A DNA stretch of 7,976 nucleotides from JACRGC01 sp035288785 (GTDB lineage Archaea > Micrarchaeota > Micrarchaeia > Norongarragalinales > SBBD01). Below the pieces are notes generated by a model that ran no database searches, had not been told where the DNA came from, and saw nothing but the letters and a program-made list of their open reading frames with translations. The stretch spans positions 1 through 7,976 of the forward strand of contig DATDZF010000054.1 of assembly GCA_035288785.1 (NCBI GenBank). The letters are read 5' to 3'. Positions 5,068 to 7,976 of the stretch are shown here, in pieces (position 1 is the first letter of the stretch; the number at the start of each line of letters is the position of its first letter). A program made the translations under genes and the position numbers.

Positions 5068-5562
5068 TCATCTACCCGAGTGGCTTAAGCTGCGGCCCTT
5101 TTTATCCATTTGCGAAACAGCCCTGCCAAGCATCCATGGGACGACCACCGTCGTAATGAATGCCATGGAGGCGATGATCGCGTATTCGGTCCCGCTAAGG
5201 ATGGTGCCCTCGCCTGAAATCAGGTGCGGCACGGTAGCTGGAAGTGCAATACCCAGCTGGGCGGCATTCAGGAGGAGCACAAGAAGCCACGTTAGCGCCG
5301 GATAGATGATCGCGATTGCTGAAGGGCTTATGGCCGCCCCCAGCAGCAGCAGGATCATGACGCTTGGCTGCCTTTGGTATGCGACGAGCAGTTCCGCAAG
5401 GACGGCAAGGAGAAGGAGGAAGGAAAGGTCGAACCAGATCCGCTTCTCCTCGGAAACCTCCCCGAAGAACGATGCCCTGATGACGGAAAAGAAAAGCAGT
5501 ACCGCAAGCCCCCTGATCACCACGCCGGTTAACGGGGAGAACGCTTCAGAAATTTTTTTCAC
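5068..5562 (-). CDS. Antiporter-end-like membrane protein lacking the transport core
   Basis: A 164-aa membrane protein with about five hydrophobic segments (near residues 14-30, 45-62, 67-87, 90-107, 127-147). RQPSVMILLLLGAAISPSA (64-82) resembles the TM2 region of the adjacent antiporter (PDVLFLMLLGVLLGP). TEYAIIASMAFITTVVVPWM (125-144) resembles the antiporter's last segment (TELVFLSMVLTNLA). The middle of the fold, including the ion-binding Asp and the Arg helix, is missing, and the protein is far shorter than the usual 380-420 aa. It may be an accessory subunit, a regulator, or an internally deleted relic; the frame is clean and the gene is coupled to the antiporter. The start GTG 5562 has GGCGGG 4 nt upstream, but the TATA-like box just upstream would place transcription start inside the ORF, so a downstream GTG (5523 or 5520) is possible. 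Confidence 0.7.
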   Translation of the reverse strand: MKKISEAFSPLTGVVIRGLAVLLFFSVIRASFFGEVSEEKRIWFDLSFLLLLAVLAELLVAYQRQPSVMILLLLGAAISPSAIAIIYPALTWLLVLLLNAAQLGIALPATVPHLISGEGTILSGTEYAIIASMAFITTVVVPWMLGRAVSQMDKKGRSLSHSGR

Positions 5563-5571
5563 AATACCCGC

Positions 5572-5580
5572 CTATAAAAA
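5572..5580 (-). promoter_or_regulatory. TATA-like box before the antiporter operon
   Basis: The minus strand reads TTTTTATAG just upstream of the 164-aa membrane gene. If functional, start of transcription would fall near 5549, downstream of the GTG at 5562, so either the box or the start codon call needs revision. Confidence 0.4.
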
Positions 5581-5697
5581 ATGGACAGACATCAATAACT
5601 AGGGTAATCCATAAAACGGTTTCCGATCATTGGAGGAAGGAAAATATCGACGATTGTGGAACCCCGTTTCCGCGATTGCCTTACCATTAATGCAAGA

Positions 5698-5707
5698 TTA
5701 ATATATA
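5698..5707 (+). promoter_or_regulatory. TATA box for the GT81-HAD gene
   Basis: TTAATATATA matches an archaeal TATA box. Transcription start about 25 bases downstream would lie near 5730, giving a leader of about 40 nt with AGAGGT (5758-5763) 8 nt before the TTG start. Confidence 0.55.
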
Positions 5708-5771
5708 CCCGGACAAAAGATAAGGATGGCATCTGAATTTTTCTGATCAAAGGATATAGAGGTAAAACGAA

Positions 5772-7148
5772 TTGAAAACAACCAAACTGGCGCTGGCGCC
5801 CTTCGATTTCGCAATCCGCATCTTTGGCAGGGCATGGAAATTCCTTGAAGGCGAAAAGGCAACCATTGCCGTTCCCGCATATAACGAGGCAAAATACATA
5901 AGGCGGGTGCTCAAGGCCGCCAAGGCCTCGAAGCTCGCCGACGAGATCCTAGTGATCGACGACGGCTCAACGGACGGAACGGGGAACATAGCGGAGGCCA
6001 TGGGGGTTAAGGTCATAAGGCACCGGAAGAATCTGGGCAAGGGGGCGGCAATACGGACCGCGGTCAGGAATGCGAGCGGGGACATCATCGCCTTTTTCGA
6101 CGCGGATCTGCAGAACATCACTCCGGAGAAGATCGACAGCATCATCAAGCCCGTTGCGGACCGGGAAGCGGATTTCACCAAGGCTGGCTTTGAGCTCAGC
6201 CGAGGGAGGGTCACGGAAATTGCCGTAAAGCCCCTCATGAAAATACTGTTCCCGGACATCGGTCTTAGCCAGCCCATCAGCGGGCAGTTCTGCAGCCGTA
6301 CCAAATTCCTGAGGAAGGCGGCAATCGAGAAGGATTGGGGGATAGACATCGCACTGCTTCTTGAGGCAGCCAAGGAGGGGCTGGTGATAAAGGAAGTCGA
6401 GATAGGCGAGCTCATCCACAAGAGGCGCACGGATGACCAGAAGGCGGAGATGTCATTTGAGGTCATGAAAACCATGTTGAAGCGGGCGGGAATCATCAGC
6501 AACAATTATGGCATGGTTGTGTTCGATTTGGACAATACGCTGATAGAGGAGAAGAGCATAGATTCCATAGCCCGTAGCCTGGGGCTGGCGCCGGAGCTGG
6601 ACCGTTTAAGGAACAAGCACCTTAAGGGAGTCCATGGTGACGAGCTTGTGGCAACGAAGTTTGCAAAACGCCTCGCAAATATACCTTCAAAGAAATTAAG
6701 GGGAATTTGCAGAAGAATGACCGTGAAAAGGCTGGCGGCCGGAGTAATCAAACGGCTCCACAGCCGGCGCTACAAGCTCGCAATTTGCTCCCGCGCATAC
6801 TCCCCAGTCGTAAAATACTTCGGGGGGGAGCTCGGGATACCGCAATCCATTTCGCCGGAACTGGAGGAGGAAAACGGCAGATTCACCGGAGGAGTGACAT
6901 TTCCCATCCAAAAGGTATTTTGCGAAAAATGCAATGGCAGGATGTGCAAGGGCGAGTGGCTCAAAAGCCTTTCCGCAGAAACCGGGATCCCCCTCAGGAA
7001 AATGGTGGCGGTAGGCAACGGTGCCGGAGACAGGTGCATGCTCGAGAATGCGGGCAAAGCGTTCGTCATCGGTTCAGAAATCGTGCAGCTCGGCAAAAAG
7101 TACACCCGCCTGCAATCACTTCCGGAATTGCTGGTGCTAATAGAGTGA
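5772..7148 (+). CDS. Fused GT81-like glucosyl-3-phosphoglycerate synthase + SerB-type HAD phosphatase
   Basis: A 458-aa two-domain enzyme. Residues about 28-235 are a GT-A glycosyltransferase with VPAYNEA (34-40), VIDDGSTDGT (61-70), NLGKGAAI, FFDADLQN (DXD at 110-112), GRVTEIAVKPL (145-155), FPDIGLSQPISGQF (160-173), WGIDIALLLEAA and ELIHKRR. The RVTE ... QP.SG ... GIDIALL series matches GT81 glucosyl-3-phosphoglycerate synthases. Residues about 248-458 are a HAD phosphatase of phosphoserine-phosphatase type: FDLDNTLIEEKS with Asp252 and Asp254, CSRA with Ser340, CKGEW with Lys393, and VGNGAGD with Asn416 and Asp420. Inferred function: make a glycosyl-3-phosphoglycerate and dephosphorylate it to a glucosylglycerate-like compatible solute in one chain; donor sugar and acceptor are unproven. 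Asn416 replaces the usual first Asp of motif IV, and Cys384, Cys387 and Cys392 flank Lys393. The TTG start is supported by AGAGGT 8 nt upstream; no ATG start is available before the GT domain. Confidence 0.85.
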   Translation: MKTTKLALAPFDFAIRIFGRAWKFLEGEKATIAVPAYNEAKYIRRVLKAAKASKLADEILVIDDGSTDGTGNIAEAMGVKVIRHRKNLGKGAAIRTAVRNASGDIIAFFDADLQNITPEKIDSIIKPVADREADFTKAGFELSRGRVTEIAVKPLMKILFPDIGLSQPISGQFCSRTKFLRKAAIEKDWGIDIALLLEAAKEGLVIKEVEIGELIHKRRTDDQKAEMSFEVMKTMLKRAGIISNNYGMVVFDLDNTLIEEKSIDSIARSLGLAPELDRLRNKHLKGVHGDELVATKFAKRLANIPSKKLRGICRRMTVKRLAAGVIKRLHSRRYKLAICSRAYSPVVKYFGGELGIPQSISPELEEENGRFTGGVTFPIQKVFCEKCNGRMCKGEWLKSLSAETGIPLRKMVAVGNGAGDRCMLENAGKAFVIGSEIVQLGKKYTRLQSLPELLVLIE

Positions 7149-7220
7149 TTTATGGCAGGTCCTTGCAAAAACTAATAAAGCCGAAGCTCCCCTAAGTACA
7201 ATCGTAAATGGTGGTGGCGT

Positions 7221-7475
7221 ATGCTGAAATTGAAGGAAATTACTCTCGAGATATTAAAGCCCTCCGACCTGCAGATAATCGAGCTTTTGCATGCGCTGGA
7301 AAAGGTCGCGGGGGTCAAGAAGGTCGAGATCACCCTTACCGATTTCGAGAAGAGCACGGAAACCCTTAAAGTGTCCATTTCCGGCGCGTCGCTGGACTTC
7401 GAGAGGGTTTCCGAGGTTGTCGCGCATTCCGGTGGCATCATCCAGACCGTGCAGCACATCGTGGGAGAGAGATGA
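7221..7475 (+). CDS. DUF211 family protein
   Basis: An 84-aa soluble protein matching DUF211, a small archaeal family with a ferredoxin-like alpha-beta fold and no firmly established function. Visible features are an opening strand MLKLKEITLEILKP, helix ELLHALEKVAGVKKVEI, a strand with alternating residues (TLKVSISG), DFERVSEVVAHSGGII and the end VQHIVGER; this order is typical of the family. The ATG at 7221 has GGTGGTGG just upstream. AATAAAG near 7173-7179 could be a weak promoter element; otherwise the gene may be co-transcribed with the glycosyltransferase gene 72 bases upstream. Its stop overlaps the next start by the ATGA quadruplet, so it is translated with the VIT1-like transporter and may serve as its partner or metal sensor (inference). 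Confidence 0.85.
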   Translation: MLKLKEITLEILKPSDLQIIELLHALEKVAGVKKVEITLTDFEKSTETLKVSISGASLDFERVSEVVAHSGGIIQTVQHIVGER

Positions 7476-7976
7476 ACCCGCTCAAGAAGGTGCTCACCTA
7501 CTCCAGGTACCTCACCCTTGGCATGATGGATGCCTCACTTACATCATTATCCGTAATTAGCGCAACCTACCTTGCAGGGATCACAAGCGGCATTGAGGTG
7601 ATCAGGCTCGCATTGAGCGTGGGAGTCGGAATCTCCGCGTCCAATTTCTCCGGCGCCTACCTTGCGGAGGAAACCGAAACCATCAAGGAGAGGATCAAAT
7701 TTGAGCGCGCAATGGGCCTCAAGCAAGGCCAGCTTAGGCATACGCTCATGGAACATAAGCTCAAGCGCAGGGCAAGGGAGCGCGCCCTGGTGAATAGCGT
7801 TTCCGCATTTCTTGGGATCACGGTTGCAACGCTGCCATTCTGGTTCTTCCCGGCACCCTACTCCTACTATTATGCGGGCCTTATTGCCATTTCAATCATG
7901 GCGCTCCTTGGGGTTTACCTCGCAAAAATAGTCAACCGGAATGTGATTAAGAGCGCGGTGAAAGTAGTGGTAATTG
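7472..7976 (+). CDS. VIT1/CCC1-like (TIGR00267-type) membrane protein, 3' end outside window
   Basis: The 168 visible residues resemble the VIT1/CCC1 family of Fe2+/Mn2+ transporters, in particular the short archaeal TIGR00267 group. RYLTLGMMDASLTSLSVIS (residues 12-30) corresponds to the 'LGxxDGxxTxLGVV' first helix. GVGISASNFSGAYLAEETE (51-69) corresponds to the conserved second-helix region with acidic residues. A charged cytoplasmic stretch (about 65-107, rich in Glu/Lys/Arg) is shorter than the metal-binding domain of plant VIT1. Two further membrane segments (about 110-127 and 134-152) follow. The start ATG overlaps the DUF211 stop (ATGA), with GGAGAGAG just upstream. Role: probably moves a divalent metal; specificity unknown. 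The sequence runs off the window at 7976 with no stop seen. Confidence 0.8.
   Translation, partial: MNPLKKVLTYSRYLTLGMMDASLTSLSVISATYLAGITSGIEVIRLALSVGVGISASNFSGAYLAEETETIKERIKFERAMGLKQGQLRHTLMEHKLKRRARERALVNSVSAFLGITVATLPFWFFPAPYSYYYAGLIAISIMALLGVYLAKIVNRNVIKSAVKVVVI

Noticed and set aside
5747..6505. 252-aa minus-strand ORF opposite the glycosyltransferase
   Set aside because: It is antisense to well-conserved GT81 motifs, rich in Ser/Met/Leu as expected of a shadow frame, with no recognisable motif.

Overview
The window looks archaeal and appears to be ordinary chromosomal DNA. TTTATA-type boxes stand about 25 bases before plausible transcription starts. Shine-Dalgarno sites are strong (GGAGG, GAGGTGA, GGTGG), with some GTG/TTG starts. 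DUF211 and a TIGR00267-like VIT1/CCC1 protein are mainly archaeal families. Two paralogous mini-membrane proteins beginning '(K/R)FLxPxxGK' resemble small proteins I associate with DPANN-type archaea. The phylum cannot be fixed from this window, and I see no phage, transposon or CRISPR signature.

Left part (1-3303, minus strand). This is a purine-biosynthesis operon read right to left: purA (adenylosuccinate synthetase) - purC (SAICAR synthetase) - two small two-TM membrane proteins - purE (cut by the window edge). PurE is the class II, CO2-using type (SAHK ... YIAVAGR), and PurC has the vertebrate-PAICS-like C-terminal signature (WRIWPEG ... DKQLYRE). The two halves of the eukaryotic PAICS protein are thus encoded separately but in one operon, with two unexplained membrane proteins between them. 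The 3' end of the first membrane gene and its downstream spacer form a diverged tandem repeat of about 107 bp.

Middle (3304-3818). A short divergent region separates purA from a plus-strand mini-protein with eight cysteines in a FYVE/RING-like spacing. Between them lie a perfect 9+9 bp dyad and a 91-nt segment that folds on paper into a closed three-way junction ending on a Shine-Dalgarno site. This is the best candidate here for an undescribed regulatory RNA.

Right-centre (3819-5580, minus strand). A two-gene membrane operon holds a 164-aa protein that resembles only the ends of a cation/proton antiporter, followed by a full-length CPA-type antiporter with a Thr-Asp in place of the usual Asn-Asp/Asp-Asp pair.

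Right (5690-7976, plus strand). A single polypeptide joins a GT81-like glucosyl-3-phosphoglycerate-synthase-type glycosyltransferase to a SerB-type HAD phosphatase. This suggests a one-protein route to a glucosylglycerate-like compatible solute. It is followed by a DUF211 gene coupled by a 4-bp ATGA overlap to a VIT1/CCC1-like transporter that runs off the window.
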